From Ruminococcus sp. (lineage in GTDB: Bacteria; Bacillota; Clostridia; Oscillospirales; Ruminococcaceae): DNA of 50,105 bases. The notes under the pieces were generated by a model. That model had not been told where the DNA came from. It worked only from the letters and a program-made list of their open reading frames with translations, and ran no database searches. The position numbers were made by a program, and so were the translations under genes. The DNA lies in contig JAFXXD010000017.1 of the NCBI GenBank assembly GCA_017542475.1, positions 1 to 50,105 on the forward strand. Direction: 5' to 3'. Positions 22,967-31,102 of this stretch are shown in pieces; the stretch's first letter is position 1, and each line of letters starts with the position of its first letter.

Positions 22967-23963
22967 GCTTCCGTATACCTCCCTTGATGAGTGCTTCCGC
23001 GGGCACGATCAGCAGTACCGCAAGTCCCGACGCCGCGTATATTCCCGTGCTCTCCGACGGCGAGCCGATGAGTGCTCCGACCGCGACCATCACCGCAAGT
23101 GCAAGCGTGCATCTGAACCGCCGCAAGCACGGGAAGGTCCGCGCGGCGAGGTACTCCGCCGCCGAAGCCTGCACCGCGACCGTGTACACCGCGAACACCG
23201 CAAATACTGTCAGAAAGAGCGAGTCCGTGCGCTGAACGGGGAAGGGCTGCGAGAGCTGAGCCGCCGATGCTACAGGGAGATCAAGGACGTCCATTATCCC
23301 GCCCGTCACCATCACCGCCGTGAACAGCACCACGAACGAGAGCACAGCCTTGCACGTGAAATATAGCGCGGCGGCATCCGTCCTGTCGCTGTCGGTGAAG
23401 CCGAGCAGTACAACGAAGCTCCCGAGCCCGCCGCTTGCCGCGAATCCGCGTATCAGCTCGCGCGGGAGGTCACTGCCCGCGGGTCGGAGGATATTGCTCA
23501 TATCCGACTGTATCCCCGCGCTGACGACAACTATCGCCACGCAGAATGCTCCGAGCCCCGCCGCTATCACCGCCGACCGTGCGAGTGCCTTTATCCCCGA
23601 AGATGACACGTACACGCACACCGCCGCGATGAGTCCGCCCGTGAGAAGTCTGCCCCATATCCCCGAGCCCTCGTAGGGAATGTAGATGACGGAGCTCGTC
23701 TGCCACAGCATTGCGAAGAGACTCCCGCCCCAAATCAGCACGTAGGCGAGAAGTGCAATGCGTACCGCTCTGCCGCAGTCGGCGAGGGTGCGTCCGCTGT
23801 CGTAAAGTCTCGCGAGCGGGAGCGCGAGAAAGAGCTGTATGAGGCTGCCCGCCGCGAATCCGACCGCCGTCATCACGCATATCCTGCCGTGCAGACAGAA
23901 GAGCGCGAAGGCGTCCCCGATGAGCATTATCGCCGCGAGCTGTGACTTACTTATCCTGTTCAT
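22953..23963 (-). CDS. GerAB/GerKB-family spore germination permease
   Basis: 336-residue membrane protein of the endospore germination permease branch of the APC superfamily. About ten hydrophobic segments are visible, with the N-terminal ISKSQLAAIMLIGDAF typical of GerB proteins. In Bacillus the B subunit binds the germinant in the spore inner membrane. It overlaps the A-subunit gene by 17 nt and the C-subunit gene by 14 nt, forming a compact ABC receptor operon. Slightly shorter than the usual about 360 residues. Germinant unknown. Confidence 0.88.
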   Translation of the reverse strand: MNRISKSQLAAIMLIGDAFALFCLHGRICVMTAVGFAAGSLIQLFLALPLARLYDSGRTLADCGRAVRIALLAYVLIWGGSLFAMLWQTSSVIYIPYEGSGIWGRLLTGGLIAAVCVYVSSSGIKALARSAVIAAGLGAFCVAIVVVSAGIQSDMSNILRPAGSDLPRELIRGFAASGGLGSFVVLLGFTDSDRTDAAALYFTCKAVLSFVVLFTAVMVTGGIMDVLDLPVASAAQLSQPFPVQRTDSLFLTVFAVFAVYTVAVQASAAEYLAARTFPCLRRFRCTLALAVMVAVGALIGSPSESTGIYAASGLAVLLIVPAEALIKGGIRKHEKA

Positions 23964-25413
23964 GGTAAGCCTCCACTGTGAAGCCGCGGCGGAGCATTCT
24001 CCGCATACCGAGCCGCACTGCCGTGTCGCCCGTGCCAGCCGCCGAAAAAGGCGACAGCGGAGCTGTGAACGGGAAGCCGTAGTCCTCGGTCGCGCAGACG
24101 TTGGTCAGCACCGCGCACGCGAGCAGGCTTATCCCGAATACGCCCATTATCCCGCCCGCCACGAGGAATGCGAGCCTCAGCACCGTCACCTGCGGTGCAA
24201 GGTCGGGGACGACCAGTCCGCCGAGGACTGCGAGCGCCGTCATCGTGAGGAGCGGCGTGCTCACCAGCCCCGATTTCACGGCGGCGTCACCGATGATAAG
24301 TCCGCTGATTATGCTCACCGCGCCGCCGACGGGCTTGGGCAGGCGTATCCCTGCCTCGCGTATCATCTCGTACATCAGCAGGACTATCAGCGCCTCCGCC
24401 AGTATCGGGAGCGGCGCGTCCTTTTCCGCGTCCGCAAGGAGCATAAGAAGCGTGCTGTTGAGGAGCTCGGGGTGGTGCATAACTATCGCGGTGTACACGG
24501 CGGGGAGCAGTACCGCAATGAGAAATGCCGCGTACCTCAGCCACCTGCCGAATACCGCGTAGTACGGCTTGTAGGCGTAATCGTCGAGGGTGTGGAAGCT
24601 CTCGCAGAGCAGGCGCGGCACGGTTATCGCATACGGCACACCGTCCACGAGAACGGCTGCCCTGCCCTCTATCAGCTTCGAGCACAGCACATCGGGGCGC
24701 TCGGTCACGCCCGCGGAGCTGAACAGCTCGAAGCTCCGCTTTTCAAGAAACGGACGGATATAGCCCGTTGAGAGCACGGATTCGAGATTTATCCCGTCGA
24801 GCGAGCGGCGTATGCGGTCGAGCAGGCGCTCGGGCACGCGGTCGCGCATATAGCACAGGCAGATGTCCGTGCGGCTGCGCTCGCCTTTGACCATCAGCTC
24901 CATCACGAGCTCGGGCGACTTCAGCCTCCGCCTTATCAGTGACATATTCGTGCGGACGGTCTCGGTGAAGCCCTCGTGGCTGCCCATAATGTTGCCCTCG
25001 CCCGACGGCTCCTGTATCCCGCGTGAGGCATAACCCTGCACTCCGAATGCGAGGGCGCAGTCGGCTCCGTCCGCGATGAGCACCGCAAAGCCCGAATTGA
25101 GCAGGCGGAAGAGGGTGTCGTAGTCGCGGACCTCGGGACGGTCGGTCGAAAGCAGGAGATTCGTCTGTATATGGCGGAAGAGCTCGGCGGCACTCCCCTG
25201 CGGAGCTATGCCCGTCACGGGAGTCAGTATCATCTCGGCGGCGGTCTGCGACGAGACCATGCCCTCGCAGCAAATCAGCGCGCAGTCTATCCCGCCTGTC
25301 GTGAACTCGTTGATGAGGACGTCCGACGAGCCGCCCGAGAGCTCCTTTATCATTGCGATGTTGTCGCGCAGCCCCGAGCGTATCGGGAGCTTTTCGCGTT
25401 CCTTTCGTGTCAT
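23947..25413 (-). CDS. GerA-family spore germination protein, A subunit
   Basis: 488-residue A subunit of a germinant receptor. Soluble N-terminal part with SSDVLINEF, GFAVLIADGADCALAFGVQGY, SRGIQEPSGEGNIMGSHEGFTETVRTN (family form ..EP..E..VRGPREGF.E), and IRRRLKSPELV, then a membrane part beginning YAYKPYYAVFGRWLRYAAF. The family's RGPR-like motif reads MGSH here, a divergence at a usually conserved site. First gene of the gerA-B-C operon. ATG 25413 has GAGGTG upstream, and the sporulation-type -10 CATAATA lies just before it. Acts in the spore inner membrane. Confidence 0.88.
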   Translation of the reverse strand: MTRKEREKLPIRSGLRDNIAMIKELSGGSSDVLINEFTTGGIDCALICCEGMVSSQTAAEMILTPVTGIAPQGSAAELFRHIQTNLLLSTDRPEVRDYDTLFRLLNSGFAVLIADGADCALAFGVQGYASRGIQEPSGEGNIMGSHEGFTETVRTNMSLIRRRLKSPELVMELMVKGERSRTDICLCYMRDRVPERLLDRIRRSLDGINLESVLSTGYIRPFLEKRSFELFSSAGVTERPDVLCSKLIEGRAAVLVDGVPYAITVPRLLCESFHTLDDYAYKPYYAVFGRWLRYAAFLIAVLLPAVYTAIVMHHPELLNSTLLMLLADAEKDAPLPILAEALIVLLMYEMIREAGIRLPKPVGGAVSIISGLIIGDAAVKSGLVSTPLLTMTALAVLGGLVVPDLAPQVTVLRLAFLVAGGIMGVFGISLLACAVLTNVCATEDYGFPFTAPLSPFSAAGTGDTAVRLGMRRMLRRGFTVEAYHEQDK

Positions 25414-25429
25414 TTTCTCACCTCGGGGA

Positions 25430-25436
25430 TATTATG
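25430..25436 (-). promoter_or_regulatory. Sporulation-type -10 element before the germination operon
   Basis: On the minus strand CATAATA, which fits the sigma-F/G -10 pattern CATWHTA, 16 nt before the gerA-type start codon. The -35 region (TGATA, 18 nt upstream) fits only weakly. Confidence 0.4.
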
Positions 25437-25463
25437 CCCCAAGGAAGCGGAAATTATCACGCA

Positions 25464-25523
25464 TTATGTTACAAGCGCGGCGATCGCAATTTCATTTTTC
25501 TTTATCTCAGCAAGTTCATTCAT
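25464..25523 (-). CDS. 19-residue ORF overlapping the upstream gene (possible remnant)
   Basis: ATG at 25523 overlaps the stop of the upstream gene (ATGA) and has GGAGGTGC before it. The product is MNELAEIKKNEIAIAALVT. It resembles the first residues of phage-type Rha/ORF6N regulators (MNEL...I...EI), so it may be the stump of a longer gene that was deleted. It could also be only a chance ORF. Confidence 0.35.
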   Translation of the reverse strand: MNELAEIKKNEIAIAALVT

Positions 25524-25825
25524 AGCGCACCTCCTATGAGTATATCAAGCTGCTGACGATATTCCTTCACCTTCTGAGCGATATACTCGTTCATAGCGGC
25601 AATATCGGGTTTCTGACCCTTATTACGTGCGATCTGACAGAACGCTATCGACTTTTTGAGACGAATGCACTCTATCTTCTTTTCAAAAACCTTGTTTATC
25701 AGTTCGCCGAATTCGCGGATATAGGCGCGGCGGTACTGCAGCGCTTCCTTTTTCAGCTGGTCGCGCTGCAACAACAGAGCTTCATATTCGGGATAATCAC
25801 CAACGGCAATATGTACTATCTCCAT
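25520..25825 (-). CDS. Conserved coiled-coil protein of unknown function
   Basis: 101 residues, mostly charged and helical (YEALLLQRDQLKKEALQYRR, INKVFEKKIECIRLKKSIAF), probably cytoplasmic. I recall similar small clostridial proteins, often upstream of other short ORFs, but no function. ATG 25825 is chosen for GAGGTG 8 nt upstream; the frame is open further upstream without a ribosome site. It lies 97 nt after the EAL-domain gene, and a 19-residue ORF overlaps its stop. Confidence 0.65.
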   Translation of the reverse strand: MEIVHIAVGDYPEYEALLLQRDQLKKEALQYRRAYIREFGELINKVFEKKIECIRLKKSIAFCQIARNKGQKPDIAAMNEYIAQKVKEYRQQLDILIGGAL

Positions 25826-25922
25826 CAGCTTATCACCTCGAAACCCTTCATTTTCCAAGCGGCAAGTGCTAAAAAACGTCATTACCTTTTTTAGCATATC
25901 GTCATACCGCTCCCTGCCGATG

Positions 25923-28049
25923 TCAGCCGTTTGTCTGACGAGACATCTTCTCCGCGTATTCACTCTTGGGCATAGGCTTTGCGTAGTAAAAGCCCTGTAT
26001 CATATCGCAGCCCTGCTCGGCAAGGAAGTCCACCTGCGACTTCTCCTCGACGCCCTCAGCGACCGTACGCATATTGAGGTTCTTGGCGAGCTTTATCGCC
26101 TCCGCGACAACTATCTCGCCTCTGTCGCCAGAGCCTTCACCGCGGAAGAAATCGGCGTCGAGCTTCAGGGCGTCGAGCGGCATATCCTTCAGCGAATTCA
26201 GCGAGGAATAGCCTGCTCCGAAGTCGTCCATCGAGACCGCGAAGCCGTACTCCTTGAGTTTCTTTATCGTGCTTATCATCGCGTTCTTGTCGTCGAAGAA
26301 TGCGCTCTCGGTGAGCTCTATCTCAAGCAGCTCACGAGGACAGTCATACCTGTCCACCATATCCCTTATCTGCTCGGCGAGGTCGTTCTCGACGAAATGT
26401 GCTCTCGACACATTCACGGAAACAGGTACGCACCCGTACCCCGCTTCGAGCCACGATTTCTGGTCACGCGCGACATGGGATATCATATAGTGGTCTATCT
26501 CGGTGATGAAGCCGTTCTTTTCAAATATGGGAATGAAGCGTCCCGGGGTGACGAAGCCGTACTCGGGAGAGTTCCACCTTATCAATGCTTCTGCTCCGCG
26601 GAGCGTATTCGTCCTCGGGTCAAACTTCGGCTGGTAGTAGACCTCGAATTCCTCGTTGTTCAGTGCGCTCCACTGCTTTTCGCGGACTGTGTCGTCCCAG
26701 CGCTGTGCTTCAAGCAGACTGCTGTCGAATATGCGTACCCCCGACTTCTCGGTTTTCCCGAGGGTAGCTCTTGCCGAGCAGGCGTTGTTGTATGCCTGCT
26801 CTATGCTGAAATCCTTGCGGCGTACTATCCTGCCGTCCTGCTCCTTCTGCGGAAGGACTGTGTCCGCGCCTGCCTGAAATTCAAAGCTGTGCCCCTGACC
26901 AAGTCCATGAAGACGCATTATCATTCCTCGGAGCCTTGCTGCAAGAGCCGCGTCGTTGTCATAGTGCAGCAGGAGAGCAAAATTAGACATTGTCGCGTGT
27001 GCGCACATCTCATTCTTCCTCATCTCCGCCAACAGTACCCTGTCTATATCTGCAAGGAGCACCTCTCCGTCGGCGAGCGAATGACAGAGGCAGTAGTTCC
27101 TGTAATTCCTGAACACGAGATTCACGACTGCGAAGCTCTCGCGCTTTGTGAATATACTGCGCACCTTGTCCTCGCCGTTTCTCACGAACCATATCCAGTT
27201 GTGTCCCTCAGTGACCGGGTCGCGGTAGAAGAGATTTACGACTCTCCTGTAGTTGACAGCTGTACGTATAATATATATAGTCATAACCAGCGCGATGATA
27301 AAAATGACAGTTATTACAGCCGTTATCAGCTCACAGGCGAGGATATTGTCCCTCATATTGAAGCCGAGGTAGGCTCTGCCGATGAACTGCTGCTCGCCGC
27401 CGTTGATGTCTGCGGATATCCACAGCGGAAGCTGTATGCTTTCGATTTGCATAACGGCGGGAAGAAGGGAGCGCTCTGTGTCCGGTGAAGCTTCATCGGT
27501 GAACGACACGTATACGCCGTTGATAATGCTGTATTCTTCGCTTTCGGAAATGGTCTCCCTTTCCGACATCATTGCCAGCGATATCGCCCACTTGAAGATG
27601 CTCTTCCATTTGAATCCGAGCGTGCCGTCCTCCTTCGGATAAAAGAAGCCCGCCTCGGAATCCTGATAGACCATATACTCCTCAGCGCCGTTTGACATCT
27701 TGATGACGCCGCTGTTGGTACCGCAGGTGTTTCTGCCATTTTCATATATCACCGCTCCCGACTTGTCGGTCACGACGAAAGCTGTGTCCCCCGACCTGAT
27801 AAGCTCCATTATGCTCTCGTCATCACTTCCGTATTCGTACATCTTCGCAACACTTTCGACCTGCGAGTAGCCCTCCGCGAACTTGGATTCAAAAATGTAC
27901 TCCAGTACAAAGCCCGACATATAGACCACGAGCACGTTGAAAAAAACGAGCAGTGCAAATAACAGCGCAACGGGGCCCCACGCTGTAGTGTTCCGCACTT
28001 TTTTGTAGAGCCTGACATTCTTCTTGTTTCCGTTCTTTATCTGTGACAT
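25923..28049 (-). CDS. Membrane-bound c-di-GMP phosphodiesterase (degenerate GGDEF plus EAL)
   Basis: 708 residues. One membrane helix near residues 26-52, an extracytoplasmic sensor region, and a second helix near 240-265. A GGDEF-like domain follows that starts at YRDPVTEGHN but lacks the GGDEF signature. The C-terminal EAL domain spans roughly 435-700. EAL residues look intact: YYQPKFD, the EAL in GAEALIRW, VNVSR, EIELTES, MDDFGAGYSSL, LKLD, TVAEGVE. It should hydrolyse c-di-GMP in response to an external cue; the GGDEF part is at most regulatory. Own promoter, TTGATT-17-TATAAT. Confidence 0.9.
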   Translation of the reverse strand: MSQIKNGNKKNVRLYKKVRNTTAWGPVALLFALLVFFNVLVVYMSGFVLEYIFESKFAEGYSQVESVAKMYEYGSDDESIMELIRSGDTAFVVTDKSGAVIYENGRNTCGTNSGVIKMSNGAEEYMVYQDSEAGFFYPKEDGTLGFKWKSIFKWAISLAMMSERETISESEEYSIINGVYVSFTDEASPDTERSLLPAVMQIESIQLPLWISADINGGEQQFIGRAYLGFNMRDNILACELITAVITVIFIIALVMTIYIIRTAVNYRRVVNLFYRDPVTEGHNWIWFVRNGEDKVRSIFTKRESFAVVNLVFRNYRNYCLCHSLADGEVLLADIDRVLLAEMRKNEMCAHATMSNFALLLHYDNDAALAARLRGMIMRLHGLGQGHSFEFQAGADTVLPQKEQDGRIVRRKDFSIEQAYNNACSARATLGKTEKSGVRIFDSSLLEAQRWDDTVREKQWSALNNEEFEVYYQPKFDPRTNTLRGAEALIRWNSPEYGFVTPGRFIPIFEKNGFITEIDHYMISHVARDQKSWLEAGYGCVPVSVNVSRAHFVENDLAEQIRDMVDRYDCPRELLEIELTESAFFDDKNAMISTIKKLKEYGFAVSMDDFGAGYSSLNSLKDMPLDALKLDADFFRGEGSGDRGEIVVAEAIKLAKNLNMRTVAEGVEEKSQVDFLAEQGCDMIQGFYYAKPMPKSEYAEKMSRQTNG

Positions 28050-28082
28050 TATCCTGCCCCCTCCGGATCTGTCGTTTTTCCC

Positions 28083-28111
28083 ATTATATCATATAATCGG
28101 GCTCGAATCAA
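28083..28111 (-). promoter_or_regulatory. Promoter of the EAL-domain gene
   Basis: On the minus strand, TTGATT (28106-28111), 17-nt spacer, TATAAT (28083-28088). Confidence 0.6.
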
Positions 28112-28135
28112 GATGAAGGCAGAGCAAAAAGGCAA

Positions 28136-28168
28136 CAAAAAAATTCTCCCTCCAATTGAAGGGAGAAT
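28136..28168 (-). terminator. Terminator of the PhoB/PhoR operon
   Basis: Stem ATTCTCCCT (28143-28151) with AGGGAGAAT (28160-28168), then a T run on the minus strand. Confidence 0.82.
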
Positions 28169-28201
28169 ACCGTAAATCAGTTCTTGGCTCTGAGTTCTAA
28201 A

Positions 28202-29881
28202 TCAGCCCTTACGCTTCCCGATAGGCAGCTCGACCGTGAACGTTGTGCCCTTGCCGACCGTGCTTTCGGCGCGTACCGTTCCGCCGTGATAGCTCACGCC
28301 GTGCTTGACTATCGACAGTCCCAGACCCGTTCCCTTTATCTTGCGCGAGCGGCTCTTGTCCACGCGGTAGAAGCGCTCGAAAATGCGCCCGAGGTGCTTT
28401 TCGGGAATGCCAGCGCCCGTGTCGCTGACGGTGATTATAGCCTTCATCGGGATATGCGACACCTTCACCGTGAAGCTCCCGCCCTCGTTGTTGTACTTGA
28501 TGGCGTTGTCGCAGAGGTTGTATATCACCTCGCCGAGAATGGTGCGGCTGCCGAAAACGGTGACGTGGTCGCCCGTGAGCTCCGCGGTGACATTTTTCTC
28601 CTCGGCACTGAGCTTCAGCCGCGATATCACATCGGCGGCGAGGCCGTAGAGGTCGACCTCCTCGTCCTGCCTCGGAGCAGTGCCCTCGTCGAGCTTCGAG
28701 AGCGAAACTATGTCGTTGATGAGCACGATGAGCCTGTCAGCCTCGCTGCGTATGTCATTGCTGAGTGAGCTTACGTCCTCGGGCTTGACCATTCCGCCCG
28801 CGAGCATATCCGATATGCCGTAGATGGTGGTGAGCGGCGTTTTCAGCTCGTGCGATACATTCGACGTGAACTCGCGGCGCATAGTCTCAAGCTGCTGCTG
28901 CTCGGTGACGTCGAGCACGAACACGACTATACCGTTTACGGTGTCGTGGCTGTTGGCGGGCGATGCGATGACCTTGCGCTCGCCGCCGTCGGTGCTGATG
29001 AGGCACTCCGCACGCCTGCCGCCCATGGCGTCCTGTATACAGCGGCGGAACTGCTCTGTGCGGCAGAGCGAGAACACGGTGTGGTCGTTCTCGTTTTTCT
29101 CCGCTCCGAGCAGAGTATAGGCGCTGGAATTGCTCGTGAGGATGTTCGACTTCTGGTCGGCTACGATAAGTCCCTCGCTCATACTCTCGGTGATGAGGCT
29201 GAACTGCTCGCGGCTCTGCTTCAGCTCCACCATCTGCTTGTTGACCCTGCCGTTCTGCTTGCGGAGCTTTTTCAGCAGGGGAGCGAGCTCCTTGTAGCTC
29301 TTCTCGGTCTTGGGGTGGTCGAGGTCGATGTTGTTTATCGGGCGGACGATATGCCGCGAGATTATGCTTGCCGACGCCAGTGAGAACAGCGCAAGAGCCG
29401 TCAGCATCACCGCGAGCGGCTGGAGATTTTTCAGCAGCAGCGCGGGGAACGAGCTCTGCACGTCGGAAACGCGTATAACAGAGCCGTCCGAGAGACGGTG
29501 CGCGTGGTTGATAGTCTTTGTCATCAGCGTGTCGGAGTAGCGCTCGGATTCGCCCTCACCGGCACGCATAGCCTCCCCGACCTCCTGCCTGTCGGAGTGG
29601 TCATCGAGGCTGTCGGGGTCCTTCGCCGAGTCGAAGATTACGCGTCCGCTCTTGGTTATCCACGTCACGCGCAGGTCACCGAAATCGGTAGCGTTGAGAT
29701 ATTTCCCGCCGCTCTGCTCGACCGCCGATGATATCATCGTACAGCTCCGCCGCAGGTTGTCGGCAGTGCTCTCGGCGCCGTACCTGTACGATATGCCCGT
29801 GAGCAGGATTATCGCCGCAGTCACCGCAAGGAACGACACGGTTATGATACTGAGGAAAATTTTTTTAGTCACTGCCGTCAC
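28202..29881 (-). CDS. Sensor histidine kinase, PhoR type
   Basis: 559 residues. N-terminal helix, extracytoplasmic sensor, second helix near 155-178, linker, PAS-like domain around QSREQFSLITESMSEGLIVAD, HisKA with the phosphorylated His in SNVSHELKTPLTT, and HATPase with CDNAIKYN, VSDTGAGIP and GTGLGLSIVKH. Domain order and motifs match PhoR, which senses phosphate limitation in Bacteria, but no pst/pho genes are in the window, so the signal is not shown. It starts at GTG 29881, or more likely the GTG at 29872, which has TAGGTGA 6 nt upstream. It overlaps the response regulator gene by 17 nt. Confidence 0.9.
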   Translation of the reverse strand: MTAVTKKIFLSIITVSFLAVTAAIILLTGISYRYGAESTADNLRRSCTMISSAVEQSGGKYLNATDFGDLRVTWITKSGRVIFDSAKDPDSLDDHSDRQEVGEAMRAGEGESERYSDTLMTKTINHAHRLSDGSVIRVSDVQSSFPALLLKNLQPLAVMLTALALFSLASASIISRHIVRPINNIDLDHPKTEKSYKELAPLLKKLRKQNGRVNKQMVELKQSREQFSLITESMSEGLIVADQKSNILTSNSSAYTLLGAEKNENDHTVFSLCRTEQFRRCIQDAMGGRRAECLISTDGGERKVIASPANSHDTVNGIVVFVLDVTEQQQLETMRREFTSNVSHELKTPLTTIYGISDMLAGGMVKPEDVSSLSNDIRSEADRLIVLINDIVSLSKLDEGTAPRQDEEVDLYGLAADVISRLKLSAEEKNVTAELTGDHVTVFGSRTILGEVIYNLCDNAIKYNNEGGSFTVKVSHIPMKAIITVSDTGAGIPEKHLGRIFERFYRVDKSRSRKIKGTGLGLSIVKHGVSYHGGTVRAESTVGKGTTFTVELPIGKRKG

Positions 29882-30536
29882 CTACCCTGTAGCCCACTCC
29901 GCGGACCGTCTCTATGATACTGCCGCTGTCGCCGAGCTTCGAGCGGAGCGTCCGCACGTGCACATCGACGGTACGGCTCTCGCCCGTGAAGTCATAGCCC
30001 CACACTCTGCTGAGGAGCTCGTCGCGCGTGATGACCTTGCCCTTTTCCTTCATCAACGCCGCAAGGAGCTCGTACTCCTTCAGCGTAAGGACGAGCCTTT
30101 CCTCCCCGCGGAGCACCTCGTGCCGCGACGGTATCAGCGTGATATCGCCAGCGGTGAGTTTGTTTTCCGCGCCGCGCGTCCGTCGGAGCAGAGCGTTGAT
30201 ACGCGATATAAGCTCCATTGCGCCGAAGGGCTTGGTGATGTAGTCGTCCGCGCCGCTGTCGAGACCCGTCACCTTGTCGAATTCGGTCGTCTTGGCGGTG
30301 AGCAGTATTATCGGCAGCCCGCTTGCAGAGCTGTCCGCGCGGAGCTTTTTCAGTATGGACAAGCCGTCCTCCTCGGGAAGCATAATATCAAGGAGAAGGA
30401 GGTCGGGTATCCTCTCTTTCATCGCAGTATAAAATGCGGACGGAGCATCAAAGCCCTCCGCCTCAAAGCCCGAGCTGCGGAGCGCGTACAGCACGAAATT
30501 GCGTATGCCGTCGTCGTCCTCGAGCAGATATATCAT
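29865..30536 (-). CDS. Response regulator, PhoB/OmpR family
   Basis: 223 residues. Receiver domain with acidic pocket EDDD, phosphorylated Asp in LLLLDIMLP, then LLTAK and ADDYITKPF. C-terminal winged helix with LTLKEYELL, RDELLSRVWGYD and SRTVDVHVRTLRSKL, as in PhoB. ATG 30536 has CGGAGGTG upstream; the upstream open frame runs through hairpin repeats and is not coding. Translationally coupled to the kinase. Probable partner and target genes: Pho regulon (inference from the family). Confidence 0.92.
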   Translation of the reverse strand: MIYLLEDDDGIRNFVLYALRSSGFEAEGFDAPSAFYTAMKERIPDLLLLDIMLPEEDGLSILKKLRADSSASGLPIILLTAKTTEFDKVTGLDSGADDYITKPFGAMELISRINALLRRTRGAENKLTAGDITLIPSRHEVLRGEERLVLTLKEYELLAALMKEKGKVITRDELLSRVWGYDFTGESRTVDVHVRTLRSKLGDSGSIIETVRGVGYRVGDGSD

Positions 30537-30572
30537 AGCAGTCACCTCCGGACAGTCGTTATTATAATATAT

Positions 30573-30601
30573 AGTATAAGCGATTTGCGTAAAAAATGCA
30601 A
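30573..30601 (-). promoter_or_regulatory. Candidate promoter of the PhoB/PhoR operon
   Basis: On the minus strand, TTGCAT (30596-30601), 17-nt spacer, TATACT (30573-30578), in an AT-rich stretch that allows other choices. Confidence 0.35.
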
Positions 30602-30621
30602 GACGTTGGTCAGAACTCAGC

Positions 30622-30839
30622 TGTAGGGGACGCCGCCCTCGGCGTCCCGTTTCGTATTTTAGGGACGGCGTCCTCGACGTCCCGAGAACATACCGCCAAA
30701 CCAACGGCAACTTTTTGTAGGGGAGCCCTTTGGGCGTCCGCGGATACACGAGGAACGTCGGACGTGCAATGCGCGTCCCTACGATTTGGTTCAGGTGGCT
30801 TGTCGGTATGTTGGCGGGCGGCGGAACGCCGCCCCTACA
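30622..30839. repeat. Cluster of five TGTAGGG-family hairpin repeats
   Basis: Units at 30622-30649, 30661-30684, 30716-30740, 30759-30783 and 30815-30839, filling the gap between the PhoB-type gene and the corA promoter. Stems include GACGCC/GGCGTC, GGGACG/CGTCCC and GGCGGCG/CGCCGCC. Orientation changes within the cluster. Confidence 0.85.
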
Positions 30840-30868
30840 GAGAATTGAAAAAAATCGGGAAAAAGGTA

Positions 30869-30897
30869 TTGTAAACGCGAGCGATATGTGGTATAAT
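30869..30897 (+). promoter_or_regulatory. Promoter of the corA leader
   Basis: TTGTAA (30869-30874), 17-nt spacer, TATAAT (30892-30897) with an extended TGG before the -10. Transcription would begin near 30904, 23 nt before the leader ORF. Confidence 0.75.
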
Positions 30898-30926
30898 ATA
30901 TGTACTTTGATTTTGGAGGTGCATTT

Positions 30927-31016
30927 ATGAGTTCCGACCCTTATGGGAATTGCAACGATTATTCCATACTGCGAAGAGCCGTATACGCGCTTCCGTTTTT
31001 ATGTCCGCACGCCTGA
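30927..31016 (+). CDS. corA leader peptide, 29 residues
   Basis: Small ORF with a strong ribosome site (GGAGGT, 6 nt spacing) between a good promoter and corA. The product begins MSSDPYGNCNDYSIL, continues RRAVYALP and ends FLCPHA; TGA at 31014-31016. Codons for I-L-R contain ATACTGCGAA (30966-30975), an exact copy of the bases before the corA ribosome site. Translation of this ORF could therefore set which RNA hairpin forms downstream. No homology is claimed; the regulatory design is analogous to the mgtL and corL leaders of enterobacteria. Confidence 0.65.
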   Translation: MSSDPYGNCNDYSILRRAVYALPFLCPHA

Positions 31017-31075
31017 TCTCCCGCGTCCGACAGCACGGCAGCAGAGCATCTTCGCAGTAAATACTGCGAAAGGAG
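30966..31075 (+). promoter_or_regulatory. Mutually exclusive hairpin switch in the corA leader
   Basis: Three segments: 1, ATACTGCGAA (30966-30975, inside the leader ORF); 2, TTCGCAGTA (31051-31059); 3, ATACTGCGAA (31061-31070). Segment 2 can pair with 1 or with 3. Segment 3 abuts AGGAG (31071-31075), so pairing 2:3 would occlude the ribosome site region and pairing 1:2 would free it. Ribosome position on the leader would decide. Confidence 0.6.
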
Positions 31076-31102
31076 ATGCGCCCGCAAGGGTGCCGATGCG
31101 AT

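Noticed and set aside
25866-27488. Long plus-strand open frame (540 codons)
   Set aside because: It mirrors the EAL-domain gene on the minus strand, has no ribosome site or domain, and results from the GC-rich codon bias.
30600-30749. N-terminal extension of the PhoB-type regulator
   Set aside because: The extra 71 codons are made of hairpin repeats and the promoter; ATG 30536 has the ribosome site and the normal receiver start.
30904-31102. M-box (ykoK) magnesium riboswitch before corA
   Set aside because: The conserved M-box segments are not visible; the region is explained by a leader ORF and two exclusive hairpins.
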